64,000 nt of DNA from Micromonospora sp. CP22 (GCF_009712475.1 NZ_VCJO01000005.1:251850-315849); one strand, 5' to 3'. Positions 1-9,058 are shown, counted from the stretch's first letter. Translations and numbers: made by a program. The notes: a model not told the origin generated them from the letters alone.

Positions 1-54
1 CAGGCGGCCGTCGCCGGCGGACCGCACAGTGACGACGGAGGTAAGGCCGCATAA
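1..54 (+). CDS. nuoL: NADH-quinone oxidoreductase subunit L, C-terminal tail (partial)
   Basis: An open frame from base 1 ends in TAA at 52-54. Its last A is the first base of the nuoM ATG, so the two genes overlap by one base. Only the last 17 codons are inside the window and no domain can be seen. The assignment to NuoL is inferred from position: nuoL precedes nuoM and nuoN in bacterial nuo operons. The tail is small and polar, as expected for the end of this proton-pumping membrane subunit. Confidence 0.7.
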   Translation, partial: QAAVAGGPHSDDGGKAA

Positions 55-1586
55 TGTCCGACTTCCCGTTCCTCTCGGTGCTCACCGTGGCGCCGCTGGT
101 CGGTGCCGTGGTCGTCGCCTTCCTGCCGCGCAGTCGGCCGACGCTGGCGAAGCAGGTCGCGCTCGGCTGGTCGCTGCTGGTGCTGGCGCTGTCGGTGGTC
201 ATGTGGGTGACCTTCCAGGTCGACGGCGACCGGTTCCAGTTCCGCGAGTCGTACCCGTGGATCCCGAACTGGGGGGTCAACTTCACCTTCGCCGCCGACG
301 GCATCGCGTTGGTCATGCTGATGCTGATCGCCGTGCTGGTGCCGCTGGTGATCCTGGCCTCCTGGCACGACGCCGAGTCCTCGAAGCGTTCGGTGCCGGT
401 CTACTTCGCGCTGCTGCTCGTCCTCGAATGCACGATGATCGGCGTCTTCGCCGCCGCCGACGTGTTCCTGTTCTACGTGTTCTTCGAAGTCATGCTGGTG
501 CCGATGTACTTCCTGATCGGCAGCTACGGCGGCCACCAGCGGCAGTACGCGGCGGTCAAGTTCTTCCTCTACTCGCTGGTCGGCGGTCTGTTCATGCTGG
601 CCGCCGTGATCGGCCTCTGGGTGGTCGGCGGCAAGACCTTCGACTGGGTGGCGCTGTCGCAGGTGGACATCTCCACCGGAGTCGAGCGCTGGCTGTTCCT
701 CGGCTTCTTCATCGCCTTCGCGATCAAGGCGCCGTTCTTCCCCTTCCACACCTGGCTGCCGGACGCCGGTGGCGCGGCACCGGCCGGTGCCGCCGCACTG
801 CTGGTGGGCGTGCTCGACAAGGTGGGCACCTTCGGCATCCTGCGGTACTGCCTGCCGCTGTTCCCCGACGCCGCCCAGTGGTTCGCACCGTGGGCGCTGG
901 GTCTGGCGGTCGTCGGCATCATCTACGCGGCACTGCTGGCCGTGGGGCAGAACGACCTGAAGCGACTGGTGTCGTACACGTCGATCGCCCACTTCGGCTT
1001 CATCGGCGTCGGCATCTTCGCCTTCACCACGCAGGCCGGTACCGGAGCCGTGCTCTACATGCTCAACCACGGCCTCGCCACCGGGCTGCTCTTCCTGGTG
1101 GTCGGGATGCTGGTCGTCCGCCGAGGCTCGGCGCTGGTCAGTGACTTCGGTGGCGCGGGCAAGCTGGTGCCGGTGCTGGCGGGCGTGTTCTTCTTCGCCG
1201 GTCTCGCCTCGCTGGCGCTGCCCGGCACCGCGCCGTTCGTCTCCGAGTTCCTGGTGCTGATCGGCACGTTCACGGTGAACAAGCCGGTCGCCGTGATCGC
1301 CACGCTGGGCATCATCCTGGCGGCGGCGTACGTGCTGTGGATGGTCCAGCGCACCACGCAGGGCACCCTCAACCCGGCGCTGACCGAGATCGACGGGATG
1401 AAGCGCGACCTCAACCTCCGCGAGAAGGTCGTCGTGGCCCCGCTGATCGCGCTGATCCTGGTGCTCGGCTTCTACCCGAAGCCGGTCACGGACGTGATCA
1501 ACCCCGCCATCCAGGCGACCATGGAGGACGTCGGCCGCACCGACCCGGCGCCGTCGGCAGGCACCGTCCAGGAGGCGAGCCGGTGA
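54..1586 (+). CDS. nuoM: NADH-quinone oxidoreductase subunit M
   Basis: This 510-residue protein is an antiporter-like proton-pumping subunit in the membrane arm of respiratory complex I. It is almost entirely hydrophobic, with about 14 membrane segments. The conserved glutamate lies in FFEVMLVPMY (about residue 144) and the conserved pump lysine in IKAPFFPFHTWLP (about residue 224); both are hallmarks of the NuoM/Mrp family. The ATG overlaps the upstream stop codon and is preceded by GGAGGTAA. Its TGA overlaps the GTG that opens the tandem repeats at 1583. Length matches the family. Confidence 0.97.
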   Translation: MSDFPFLSVLTVAPLVGAVVVAFLPRSRPTLAKQVALGWSLLVLALSVVMWVTFQVDGDRFQFRESYPWIPNWGVNFTFAADGIALVMLMLIAVLVPLVILASWHDAESSKRSVPVYFALLLVLECTMIGVFAAADVFLFYVFFEVMLVPMYFLIGSYGGHQRQYAAVKFFLYSLVGGLFMLAAVIGLWVVGGKTFDWVALSQVDISTGVERWLFLGFFIAFAIKAPFFPFHTWLPDAGGAAPAGAAALLVGVLDKVGTFGILRYCLPLFPDAAQWFAPWALGLAVVGIIYAALLAVGQNDLKRLVSYTSIAHFGFIGVGIFAFTTQAGTGAVLYMLNHGLATGLLFLVVGMLVVRRGSALVSDFGGAGKLVPVLAGVFFFAGLASLALPGTAPFVSEFLVLIGTFTVNKPVAVIATLGIILAAAYVLWMVQRTTQGTLNPALTEIDGMKRDLNLREKVVVAPLIALILVLGFYPKPVTDVINPAIQATMEDVGRTDPAPSAGTVQEASR

Positions 1587-1752
1587 GCGCGAGAACTGAG
1601 CTTGCGAGCCCGGCAGTCGGGATTCGAAAGGCTGGTTGGGTGAGCGCGAGGAGTGAGCTTGCGAGCCCCGCAGTCGCGGGTCGAAAGGCTGGTTGGGTGA
1701 GCGCGAGGAGTGAGCTTGCGAGCCCCGCAGTCGCGAACGAAAGGCTGGCCCA
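1583..1752 (+). repeat. Three tandem 57/57/56-bp repeats between nuoM and nuoN
   Basis: Copies lie at 1583-1639, 1640-1696 and 1697-1752. Each starts GTGAGCGCGAG and carries CTTGCGAGCCC, GCAGTCG and a GAAAGG Shine-Dalgarno-like site 8-9 bases before the next GTG. The first copy is the most diverged; copies 2 and 3 are nearly identical until the 3' end. I recall similar sequence (translating to SARSELASPAV) in many Micromonospora annotations, so it is probably a dispersed element of this lineage. Confidence 0.9.
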
Positions 1753-1756
1753 GTGA
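1583..1756 (+). CDS. Possible 57-residue peptide encoded by the nuoM-nuoN repeats
   Basis: All three repeat copies share one reading frame. The frame opens with GTG at 1583, overlapping the nuoM stop (GTGA), and closes with TGA at 1754-1756, overlapping the nuoN GTG (also GTGA). The product would be three copies of a VSARxELASPAV-type unit with a different end on the last. It has no recognisable fold. It may only be a translated spacer that keeps ribosomes moving from nuoM to nuoN. A real protein function is doubtful. Confidence 0.3.
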   Translation: MSARTELASPAVGIRKAGWVSARSELASPAVAGRKAGWVSARSELASPAVANERLAQ

Positions 1757-3303
1757 CCGAGCTTGAACTGCCGCCGATCGACTACGCGGCGATCGCACCG
1801 ATCCTGATCATGCTGGGTGCGGCGGTGGTCGGTGTGTTGGTCGAGGCGTTCGTGCCTCGGCGTCTGCGGCACCCCGTGCAGCTGCCCTTGGCGCTGCTGG
1901 CGGTGCTCGCGGCGTTGACGATGGTGGTCGTCAACGCCGACAAGCGGGTCATCACCATCGGGGTCATCGCCGTGGACGGGCCGACCCTGTTCCTCCAGGG
2001 CTCGATCCTCGCGTTGTCGGCGGTGGCACTGCTGCTGCTCGGCGAGCGGGCGGTCGAGCGCGGAGGGGCCTTCGTCGCCCAGGCCGCGGTGACCGCCGAC
2101 TCGCCGGAGGACCGTCGGCAGGCGGAGAGCGCCGGTGGCGCGGGTGAGGTGTACCCGCTGACCACGTTCGCCATCGCGGGCATGCTGATCTTCGTGTCGG
2201 CGAACGACCTGCTGACCATGTTCATCGCGCTTGAGGTCTTCTCGCTGCCGCTCTACCTGCTCTGCGCGCTGGCGCGTCGTCGCCGGCTGCTGAGCCAGGA
2301 GGCGGCGATGAAGTACTTCCTGCTCGGTGCGTATGCCTCGGCCTTCTTCCTGTTCGGGCTGGCGCTCATCTACGGCTTCACCGCCGGCCTCGGTGACCGG
2401 GCGTCCGGCGTGGACTTCGCCACCGTCAACGCGGCCGTGGCGAACTCGACGGCCAGCCCGGTGCTGCTGTTCGCCGGTATGGCGCTGGTCGCCATCGGTC
2501 TGCTGTTCAAGGCGGCTGCCGCGCCCTTCCACGTCTGGACGCCGGACGTCTACCAGGGCGCTCCGACGCCGCTGACCGGCTTCATGGCGGCCTGCACCAA
2601 GGTCGCCGCGTTCGGTGCCCTGCTGCGGGTGTTCCACGTGGCGTTCGAGGGCGCTCGGTGGGACTTCACCCCGGTGCTGGGCGCTGTGGCGGTCCTCACC
2701 ATGGTGGTCGGCGCGCTGTTCGCGGTGACCCAGACCGACATCAAGCGGCTGCTGGCGTACTCGTCGATCGCCAACGCCGGCTACCTGCTCGTCGGTGTGC
2801 TCGCACCGGGCAGCGAGGGGCTCTCCGGCACCATGTTCTACCTGGTCGCGTACGGCTTCACGGTGCTGGCCGCGTTCGCCGTGGTGACGTTGGTGCGCGA
2901 CGCCGACGGCGAGGCCACCCACCTGTCCCGCTGGGCCGGGCTGGGCCGACGGTCGCCGGTGTACGCCTCCGTCTTCACCTTCATCCTGCTCGCCTTCGCG
3001 GGTATCCCGCTCACCAGCGGTTTCATGAGCAAGGTCGCGGTCTTCGCCCCGGCGTTGGACGGCGGGCAGGTGTGGCTGGTCATCGCGGGTGTGCTGACCA
3101 GCATGGTGCTGGCCTTCCCGTACCTGCGGGTCGTGGTGCTGATGTGGCTCTCCGAGCCGGGCGACAGCACGCCGACGGTGGCCGTACCCGGTGCGTTCAC
3201 CTCGGCGGCCCTGGTTATCGGGGTGCTCGCCACGCTGGCGCTCGGCGTGGTACCGGCACCGCTGCTCGACCTCGCGTCGTCGGCCGCCGATTTCGTTCGA
3301 TAG
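1753..3303 (+). CDS. nuoN: NADH-quinone oxidoreductase subunit N
   Basis: This 516-residue polytopic membrane protein is the second antiporter-like proton channel of complex I and the last gene of the nuo operon. Conserved features are EVFSLPLYLL (about residue 161) and KAAAAPFHVWTPDVYQGAP (about residues 253-271), both typical of NuoN. The GTG at 1753 is preceded by GAAAGG 8 bases upstream, a site that lies inside the third copy of the upstream repeat. A terminator-like hairpin follows the stop codon. Confidence 0.96.
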   Translation: MTELELPPIDYAAIAPILIMLGAAVVGVLVEAFVPRRLRHPVQLPLALLAVLAALTMVVVNADKRVITIGVIAVDGPTLFLQGSILALSAVALLLLGERAVERGGAFVAQAAVTADSPEDRRQAESAGGAGEVYPLTTFAIAGMLIFVSANDLLTMFIALEVFSLPLYLLCALARRRRLLSQEAAMKYFLLGAYASAFFLFGLALIYGFTAGLGDRASGVDFATVNAAVANSTASPVLLFAGMALVAIGLLFKAAAAPFHVWTPDVYQGAPTPLTGFMAACTKVAAFGALLRVFHVAFEGARWDFTPVLGAVAVLTMVVGALFAVTQTDIKRLLAYSSIANAGYLLVGVLAPGSEGLSGTMFYLVAYGFTVLAAFAVVTLVRDADGEATHLSRWAGLGRRSPVYASVFTFILLAFAGIPLTSGFMSKVAVFAPALDGGQVWLVIAGVLTSMVLAFPYLRVVVLMWLSEPGDSTPTVAVPGAFTSAALVIGVLATLALGVVPAPLLDLASSAADFVR

Positions 3304-3320
3304 CTGCTGACCTGCGGCTT

Positions 3321-3354
3321 GAGGGTCGGCCCACGTGACTGTGGGCCGGCCCTC
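3321..3354 (+). terminator. Hairpin after the nuo operon
   Basis: A 14-bp stem (GAGGGTCGGCCCAC paired with GTGGGCCGGCCCTC, one G-T pair) with a 6-base loop begins 18 bases after the nuoN stop. There is no strong U-tract, which is usual for high-GC actinobacteria. Confidence 0.7.
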
Positions 3355-3410
3355 GTGCGTATCCACCCGGTCCGGCCCAGGTAGAACGTGTGTGGCATGG
3401 TGGAGGCGTG

Positions 3411-4481
3411 GTGATTAGGGGTGGCGAGGGTTCAGGTGTCACCGGCTCCGGTGGTCGCCGGAGCCGGGCTGGCGCGGCTCAGTTCGGCGCGCTCGGCCTT
3501 CACCTCGCCGACCCTCACAGCGAGGAGTCCGTCCTCGGCGTGTTGACGGCGGTGGAGGCGGAGTTGCTGGCCAGTGTCGCCAGCGCCGACCCGTTCGTCA
3601 CCGAGGCGGCGCGGCACCTGGTGGAGGCCGGCGGGAAGCGGTTCCGGCCGCTCCTGGTGGCCCTGGGCGCACAGTTCGGTGACCCGGCCCGCTCCGAGGT
3701 CGTCTCGGCGGCCGTGGTGGTGGAGTTGACCCACCTGGCCACGCTCTACCACGACGACGTGATGGACGAGGCGCCGGTGCGCCGGGGCGCCCCCAGCGCC
3801 AACTCCCGGTGGACCAACTCGGTTGCCATCCTGGTCGGTGACTACCTCTTCGCCCGAGCCGCGGACGTCGCCGCCGAGCTCGGCCCGGAGGCGGTACGCC
3901 TTCAGGCGCGCACGTTCGCCCGCCTGGTGCACGGTCAGATCGCCGAGACGGTCGGTCCTCGGGCCGGTGACGACCCGGTGGCGCACTACCTGCGGGTGAT
4001 CGCCGAGAAGACCGGCTCGCTGATCGCCACCAGCGCCCACTTCGGCGGCCAGTTCAGCGGGGCCACGCCGGAGCACGTGGCGGCGCTGGCCGGTTACGGC
4101 GAGACCATCGGGGTGGCCTTCCAGCTCTCCGACGACCTGCTCGACATCGCCAGCGAGTCCGTCGAGTCGGGCAAGACACCCGGCACCGATCTGCGGGAGG
4201 GCGTGCCCACCCTGCCGGTGCTCTACGCTCTCGGCTCCGACGACGCGGACGCCTCCTCCGTGCGGCTGCGGGAGATCCTGGCCACCGGCCCGCTGACCGA
4301 CGACGCCCTGCACGCCGAGGCGCTCGGTCTGCTCCGGGAGAGCCCGGCGCTCAAGCGGTCCCGGGAGACCGTCCGCAGTTACGCCGAGGACGCCCGCGCC
4401 CAACTGGCGCCCCTGCCGGACGGTCCGGCCCGTCGCGCGCTCGAATCCCTCTGCGACCACATCGCCGACCGCACCAGCTAA
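3411..4481 (+). CDS. Long-chain polyprenyl diphosphate synthase
   Basis: About 356 residues; a trans-isoprenyl diphosphate synthase that extends allylic diphosphates with isopentenyl diphosphate. The first aspartate-rich motif is DDVMD (about residues 114-118) and the second is DDLLD (about 241-245). GGKRFRP is the substrate-binding motif. Its place directly after nuoN suggests that it makes the menaquinone side chain, as for other actinobacterial homologues beside nuo; that role is inferred. GTG at 3411 is chosen because GGAGG lies 4 bases upstream; GTG at 3390 or 3408 is also possible. Chain length cannot be read reliably from sequence. Confidence 0.88.
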   Translation: MIRGGEGSGVTGSGGRRSRAGAAQFGALGLHLADPHSEESVLGVLTAVEAELLASVASADPFVTEAARHLVEAGGKRFRPLLVALGAQFGDPARSEVVSAAVVVELTHLATLYHDDVMDEAPVRRGAPSANSRWTNSVAILVGDYLFARAADVAAELGPEAVRLQARTFARLVHGQIAETVGPRAGDDPVAHYLRVIAEKTGSLIATSAHFGGQFSGATPEHVAALAGYGETIGVAFQLSDDLLDIASESVESGKTPGTDLREGVPTLPVLYALGSDDADASSVRLREILATGPLTDDALHAEALGLLRESPALKRSRETVRSYAEDARAQLAPLPDGPARRALESLCDHIADRTS

Positions 4482-4519
4482 CCCCCTCCCACCGCGCGTC
4501 CCACCCCGCGTCCCCCCGC

Positions 4520-4579
4520 GTTGATCAAGAAGTTTTGGTCGCCGTACGCGCGAATCCTGACCAAAACTTCTTGATCAAC
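4520..4579. terminator. Perfect 21-bp inverted repeat between convergent genes
   Basis: Arms at 4520-4540 and 4559-4579 pair perfectly around an 18-base loop. The outer end reads GTTGATCAAGAAGT. It sits between the polyprenyl synthase (+) and the MFS gene (-), whose 3' end it slightly overlaps, so it probably terminates both. The same outer end recurs in the hairpin near 58.2 kb. Confidence 0.75.
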
Positions 4580-5768
4580 TGGTGGGGGCGGGGTTTCGGG
4601 TGGGGAGTAGGCGGGTGGCGGTGAGCATGAGGGCGGAGGCGATGAGCATGGCCGCAGCGGCGGTCAGCCACATCGCCGGATAGCCGGCCGCGGCGGCGAG
4701 CGGACCCAGGGCGAGCGGGCCGAGGCAGCCGCCCGCGTACACCCCGGTCTGGGTGATCGAGGTGGCTGCGGCCGGGGCCTGCGGATGCAGCTGGACCACG
4801 GCGAAGTTCATCAGGCCGGGCCAGGACCAGCCGAGCCCGAAGCCGAGCACCACGCCGACCACCAGCGGGCCGGGGCCCGCCGTGGCGAGCAGGGCCAGCC
4901 CGGCCGCCCCGGCCACCAGCAGCCCGGCGATCACCGCGATGTGGCCACCGGTGCGGCGGTCGGCCAACCAGCCGACCCCGACCCGGGCCGTCACGCAGAC
5001 CGCGCTGCCCAGGGTCAGCGTCAGCCCGGCCATCGCGGGGCCCAGACCCCGGTCGACCGAGGCGTCGACCACGAAGGTGCCCAGCGCGTTCGCCGCCCCG
5101 GCGGCCAGCGTCGCGGCCACCCCGACCAGGATCAGCCCCGGGTTCGCCCGGCCGGTGCGCCCGGTCCGCCGCGCGGTGGGCGCGGTGCCATCCGACGGTA
5201 CGGCCGGCAGCGCGGCCAGTGCCGCCCCGGCTGCGGCCACGAAGGCCCAGCGCCAGCCGACGGTCAACGCGAGGGTGGGTACCGCCACGCCGGCGAGCAG
5301 GGTGGACAGCGGGATGGCCGCCTGCTTGACGCCGAAGGACAGGCCCTGCCGACGGGGCGGAACGTGCCGCGCGAGCAGCGCGTTGCTGGACAGTTGACCG
5401 AGGGCGTTCGCAGTGCCGGCAACCGCGAGCAGGCCGACCAGCACCGGGTAGGAGCGGGCCGCCACCGCCACGGCGAGCAGGCTGCCTGCGGAGACCACGA
5501 TGCCGGTCCGGGCCACCAGGGCGGCACCCCACCGTTCGACCAGCGCGCCGGAGGGGACCGAGGCGAGGGCACCGACAGCGAAGTAGACCGCCACCACGAG
5601 CCCCAGACCGGCGGGGGAGAAGCCCAACTCCTCCCGCATCTGCACGGCGAGACCACCGACCAGGAAGACCGGCAGTACGCAGGCGATCGTGACGGTGACC
5701 GCCACCAGACTGGCCCGGACGGGCCGTGCGGCGGTCGCCGAGGTGGGCGGAGGGGCGATGTGGGTCAT
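4575..5768 (-). CDS. MFS transporter
   Basis: This 397-residue protein has about 12 hydrophobic segments, the layout of a major facilitator superfamily permease. It has short loops and an Arg/Gly-rich centre between the two six-helix halves. I cannot assign a substrate. It is divergent from an IclR-type regulator gene, which may control it. The ATG at 5768 (MTHIAPP) is preferred over an in-frame TTG at 5780. A perfect inverted repeat overlaps its 3' end. Confidence 0.85.
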   Translation of the reverse strand: MTHIAPPPTSATAARPVRASLVAVTVTIACVLPVFLVGGLAVQMREELGFSPAGLGLVVAVYFAVGALASVPSGALVERWGAALVARTGIVVSAGSLLAVAVAARSYPVLVGLLAVAGTANALGQLSSNALLARHVPPRRQGLSFGVKQAAIPLSTLLAGVAVPTLALTVGWRWAFVAAAGAALAALPAVPSDGTAPTARRTGRTGRANPGLILVGVAATLAAGAANALGTFVVDASVDRGLGPAMAGLTLTLGSAVCVTARVGVGWLADRRTGGHIAVIAGLLVAGAAGLALLATAGPGPLVVGVVLGFGLGWSWPGLMNFAVVQLHPQAPAAATSITQTGVYAGGCLGPLALGPLAAAAGYPAMWLTAAAAMLIASALMLTATRLLPTRNPAPTS

Positions 5769-5923
5769 GGTGGGGCCCAACCTACGTCAGCCACAGATCG
5801 GCGACGGAAAGTGCGTTCCACCTCACATGCCGTATCGGACGATCTTGGTCAGCTCACCCGATCAGGCATTTCGCGGCGGGCCACTTTTTCATATGGTGTA
5901 AGTCCCCGGTAGCGGAGGTGGTT

Positions 5924-6703
5924 GTGCGTGACCCCCTGGCGGAACCTTCGGACCTGATCCGAAGTGTCTCCCGCGCGCTTCGAGTGCTTGAGTCGGTCGG
6001 TCGTGCCCCTCGGGGCCTGACGGTCAAACAGATCGCTCGCCGATGTGAGCTGACCGTGGCCACCACCTACCACCTGGTCCGCACCCTCGCGTACGAGGGC
6101 TACGTGATCCGTCGGGAGGACGGCACGTACATCGTGGGTCTGGAGGTCGCCGACCGCTACCGCGAGCTGGTCGCCGCGTTCCGCTCACCAGCCGTCGGGG
6201 AGAGCCTGCGTCGGGTGGCCCTGGAGACCGGCTGGAGCCACGTCCTGGGCCGGTTCGTGGGCGGCCAGGTGGCGATCACCGCCGTGGCGGAGGGGAGTCG
6301 ATCGCCGTACCTGGAAGATCTCGTCCCCGGCTTCGACGAGGGCGCGCACGCGACCGCACTCGGCAAGGCGCTGCTCGCCACGCTCACCACCGAGCAACGC
6401 CAGCGCTACCTGCGTGAGTACGGGATGCGCCCGTTCACCAGCGCCACCCTCACCACCCCGGAAGCCTTCGAGGCCGACCTCACCGCCGGGGAACGGCGCG
6501 GGATGCAGCTGGAACTGGGCCAGTTCCGGCAGGGGGTGGCCTGCGCCGCCGTCCTGGTGTGCCCGGACAAGGACATGGAACGGCGGACGGTGCTGGCCTG
6601 CACGCTGCCGGCCAGCGAGATGATGACCTCCGCCCGAGTGGTACGGACGAAACTGCTCACCGCCGCGCGTGCCATCGCCGAAGGGCTGGCCGCCGACAGC
6701 TGA
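5924..6703 (+). CDS. IclR-family transcriptional regulator
   Basis: About 259 residues. The N-terminal winged helix-turn-helix (about residues 10-65) includes LTVKQIARRCELTVATTYHLVR. The C-terminal part is the IclR effector-binding domain, with the characteristic GxxxxxxALGKALLA stretch. GTG at 5924 is chosen because GGAGG ends 5 bases upstream; the longer open frame upstream has non-coding-like composition. It is transcribed away from the MFS gene across a 155-bp gap, so joint regulation is plausible. The effector is unknown. Confidence 0.9.
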   Translation: MRDPLAEPSDLIRSVSRALRVLESVGRAPRGLTVKQIARRCELTVATTYHLVRTLAYEGYVIRREDGTYIVGLEVADRYRELVAAFRSPAVGESLRRVALETGWSHVLGRFVGGQVAITAVAEGSRSPYLEDLVPGFDEGAHATALGKALLATLTTEQRQRYLREYGMRPFTSATLTTPEAFEADLTAGERRGMQLELGQFRQGVACAAVLVCPDKDMERRTVLACTLPASEMMTSARVVRTKLLTAARAIAEGLAADS

Positions 6704-6720
6704 CCCACGCCGTACGCCGG

Positions 6721-6753
6721 GACGGCCCCCTCCCTGGTGGGGAGAGGGCCGTC
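6721..6753. terminator. Hairpin between the IclR and PhoX genes
   Basis: GACGGCCC with CTCCC pairs with GGGAG and GGGCCGTC around a short loop, with one internal mismatch. It lies between two convergent genes and could serve both. Confidence 0.65.
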
Positions 6754-6785
6754 GGATGGGCGGCCGGCGCGATGCCGGAGCGGGG

Positions 6786-8909
6786 TCAGCTACCGACCGG
6801 TCCGCCGTCCAGCCGCCAGGTCACCACCACGCCCGGCTTGGCGTAGTCGCCGTCCGGCCAGGTGGAAGCCGGGTTGTCGATGGTGGCGCCGGTGATCTCG
6901 CCGGGGTGCTGCACTGCGACGAAGAGCGAGCGGTTGTCCTCGGTGATGAACGGACCGCAGGTCTCCGCACCGACCGGCACGGTCAGGAACTGCTTCAGGT
7001 GACCGCGCTCGGGACCCTCGGTCGCGGTGGCGAAGAGGCCGTCGTTGCTTCCTAGCGCGTTGCCGTCGGTGGAGATCCAGAGGTTGCCGGTGGCGTCGAA
7101 GGCCACGTTGTCCGGGCAGGAGATCGGCGAGACCTTGGTCTTGTCGTACCCGGAGAAGTAGGTCGACGGGTCCGCCGGGTCGCCGCAGACGATCGGCAGT
7201 GACCACCGGAACGTGTCTGAGGTGTTGTCCCCCCGGTCCTCGACCAGTTCCAGGATCTGCCCGTGCCGGTTCGCGGTACGCGGGTTGGCCTCGTCCGGCC
7301 CCGGGTTGCTGCCGACCCCCCGGCTGGTGTTGTTGGTCAGCGCCACGTACACCTTCCCGGTGAGAGGGCTCGGCTCGACGTCCTCCGGGCGGTCCATCTT
7401 GGTCGCGCCGACCTTGTCACCGGCGAACCGGGTGAAGGTCAGCACCTCGGCGGCGGTCATCCCGTTCACGTAGGAGCGGTGACCGCTGACCAGTTTGATC
7501 CAGCGGCCCTTGCCGTTGAAGGCGCCGTCGCTGGGCAGCGTGCCGGAGCCGTCGATCTCACCGGCGCTGGTCTGGTCGAGCTTGGCGACGTAGAGGGTGC
7601 CCGACTCCAGCAGCGTCAGGTTGTGCTTGCGGGCGACCCGGGAGTCACCCTTCATGAACTTCTTGTCCGAGACGAACTTGTAGAGGTAGTCGAAGCGCTC
7701 GTCGTCGCCCATGTACGCCACGACGTGCCCGCTGCGTGCGACGATGACGTTCGCGCCCTCGTGCTTGAACCGGCCGAGCGCGGTGTGCTTGCGTGGGCGG
7801 CTCTCCGGGTCGAACGGGTCGATCTCCACGACCCAGCCGTGCCGGTTGGCCTCGTTGGGGTGCTTGGCGAGGTCGAAGCGTTCGGCGGCCCGGTCCCATC
7901 TGCGGCTGCCACTGGGGTAGCGGGCCGTGGTGGAGATGCCGTAGCGCGCCAGCCGGGCCTTGTCCGACTCCGGCGCCGCATCGCCGCCGACGAAGTACTG
8001 GTTGAAGTTCTCCTCCCCGGACAGCACGGTGCCCCACGGCGTGACGCCGCCGGCACAGTTGTTCAGCGTGCCGATGACCGTACGACCCTTCGGGTCGGCG
8101 GCCGTCTTCACGAACGACGAGCCGGCGGCCGGCCCGGTCAGCTCGAACTTGCTGCTCAGCGCGTCGACGCGGCGGTTGTACGGACGGCGGCCGGAGTCGA
8201 CGACCTGCCACTGGCCGGTGCCGGCGACCCGCTCGATCTCCACCACGGACATGCCGTGTGCGGCCATCGCCACCCTCACCTGCTCGACGCTGAGCGCGTC
8301 CTGGCTGGTGAAGCCGGGGAACATCAGATCCTCGTTGGTGTACTCGTGGTTGACCACGAGCAGCGCCCGCTTGCCGCGCTTGTCCAGCGGCAGCACGCCG
8401 ACGAAGTCGTTGTTGTAGCCGAACTGCTTGCTCTGCGCGGCGGCGGTCTGCCGGCGCGGGTTGAACTCCGGCGCGCCGGGCACCACCGGGTCGCCCCAGC
8501 GGATGACCACGGCGTGGTCGTAGCCGTTCGGGACGACGAACGTGTCCAGGGTGTTCGGCGGGATCGGCGTGAAGCTCAGGGCACCGTTGCCCGGGCGACG
8601 GCCGGCTGCCGCCGGCTGACCGGCCGGGGGCACCGGGGGTACCGGGACTGCGGCGGCGGGAGCCGCGCCGGCCAGCGCGCCGGCCGCAGCGCCGCTGAAT
8701 CCGAGCACCAGGGCACCGACCGCCCCGGCGCGGACCACACCGCGGCGGCTGACCTCGGCGTTCACCACGTCACCGAAGTACGCGTTGTCGGAGGTGTTGG
8801 GTACCGGATGGTCACAGGCGTTGCCGCAGCGGTAGCGGCAGGTCATGGCGTCGCGGCTGCCGTGGCGGGGGGTGCCCAGCAGCGGGAGCAGCCGGGGACG
8901 GTCGCTCAT
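6786..8909 (-). CDS. PhoX-like alkaline phosphatase (DUF839), Tat-exported
   Basis: This 707-residue protein belongs to the PhoX/DUF839 family, Ca/Fe-dependent phosphatases that act outside the membrane on phosphate esters. A twin-arginine motif, SRRGVVRAG (Arg55-Arg56), precedes a hydrophobic stretch ending in an Ala-rich cleavage region. As in other actinobacterial members, about 50 residues with a Cys-rich CRYRCGNAC patch come before the Tat motif. Family blocks such as NHEYTNEDLMFPG, GEENFNQYF and HEGANV are present. The ATG at 8909 has AGGAGG 9 bases upstream. Activity on phosphate is family knowledge, not shown here. Confidence 0.88.
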   Translation of the reverse strand: MSDRPRLLPLLGTPRHGSRDAMTCRYRCGNACDHPVPNTSDNAYFGDVVNAEVSRRGVVRAGAVGALVLGFSGAAAGALAGAAPAAAVPVPPVPPAGQPAAAGRRPGNGALSFTPIPPNTLDTFVVPNGYDHAVVIRWGDPVVPGAPEFNPRRQTAAAQSKQFGYNNDFVGVLPLDKRGKRALLVVNHEYTNEDLMFPGFTSQDALSVEQVRVAMAAHGMSVVEIERVAGTGQWQVVDSGRRPYNRRVDALSSKFELTGPAAGSSFVKTAADPKGRTVIGTLNNCAGGVTPWGTVLSGEENFNQYFVGGDAAPESDKARLARYGISTTARYPSGSRRWDRAAERFDLAKHPNEANRHGWVVEIDPFDPESRPRKHTALGRFKHEGANVIVARSGHVVAYMGDDERFDYLYKFVSDKKFMKGDSRVARKHNLTLLESGTLYVAKLDQTSAGEIDGSGTLPSDGAFNGKGRWIKLVSGHRSYVNGMTAAEVLTFTRFAGDKVGATKMDRPEDVEPSPLTGKVYVALTNNTSRGVGSNPGPDEANPRTANRHGQILELVEDRGDNTSDTFRWSLPIVCGDPADPSTYFSGYDKTKVSPISCPDNVAFDATGNLWISTDGNALGSNDGLFATATEGPERGHLKQFLTVPVGAETCGPFITEDNRSLFVAVQHPGEITGATIDNPASTWPDGDYAKPGVVVTWRLDGGPVGS

Positions 8910-9058
8910 GGGGAGGATCCTCCTGAGGGTCGGTGCACGTCGGCTCAGGTCACCGACGCGTACCCGCCGGACGCTAGGGCGGCGTGGTGAGCGCGGGTCA
9001 GCGTCGATGTGAATCAGCGATGAACTCCACCTCGGGAATCCCGGGTTCGAGCTGGGAA

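Noticed and set aside
1583-1752. Tandem repeats as a CRISPR array
   Set aside because: The units abut without unique spacers and there are no cas genes.
1498-3366. 622-residue minus-strand open frame opposite nuoN
   Set aside because: It is His/Arg/Gln-rich, has no family features and mirrors the GC-biased third positions of nuoN.
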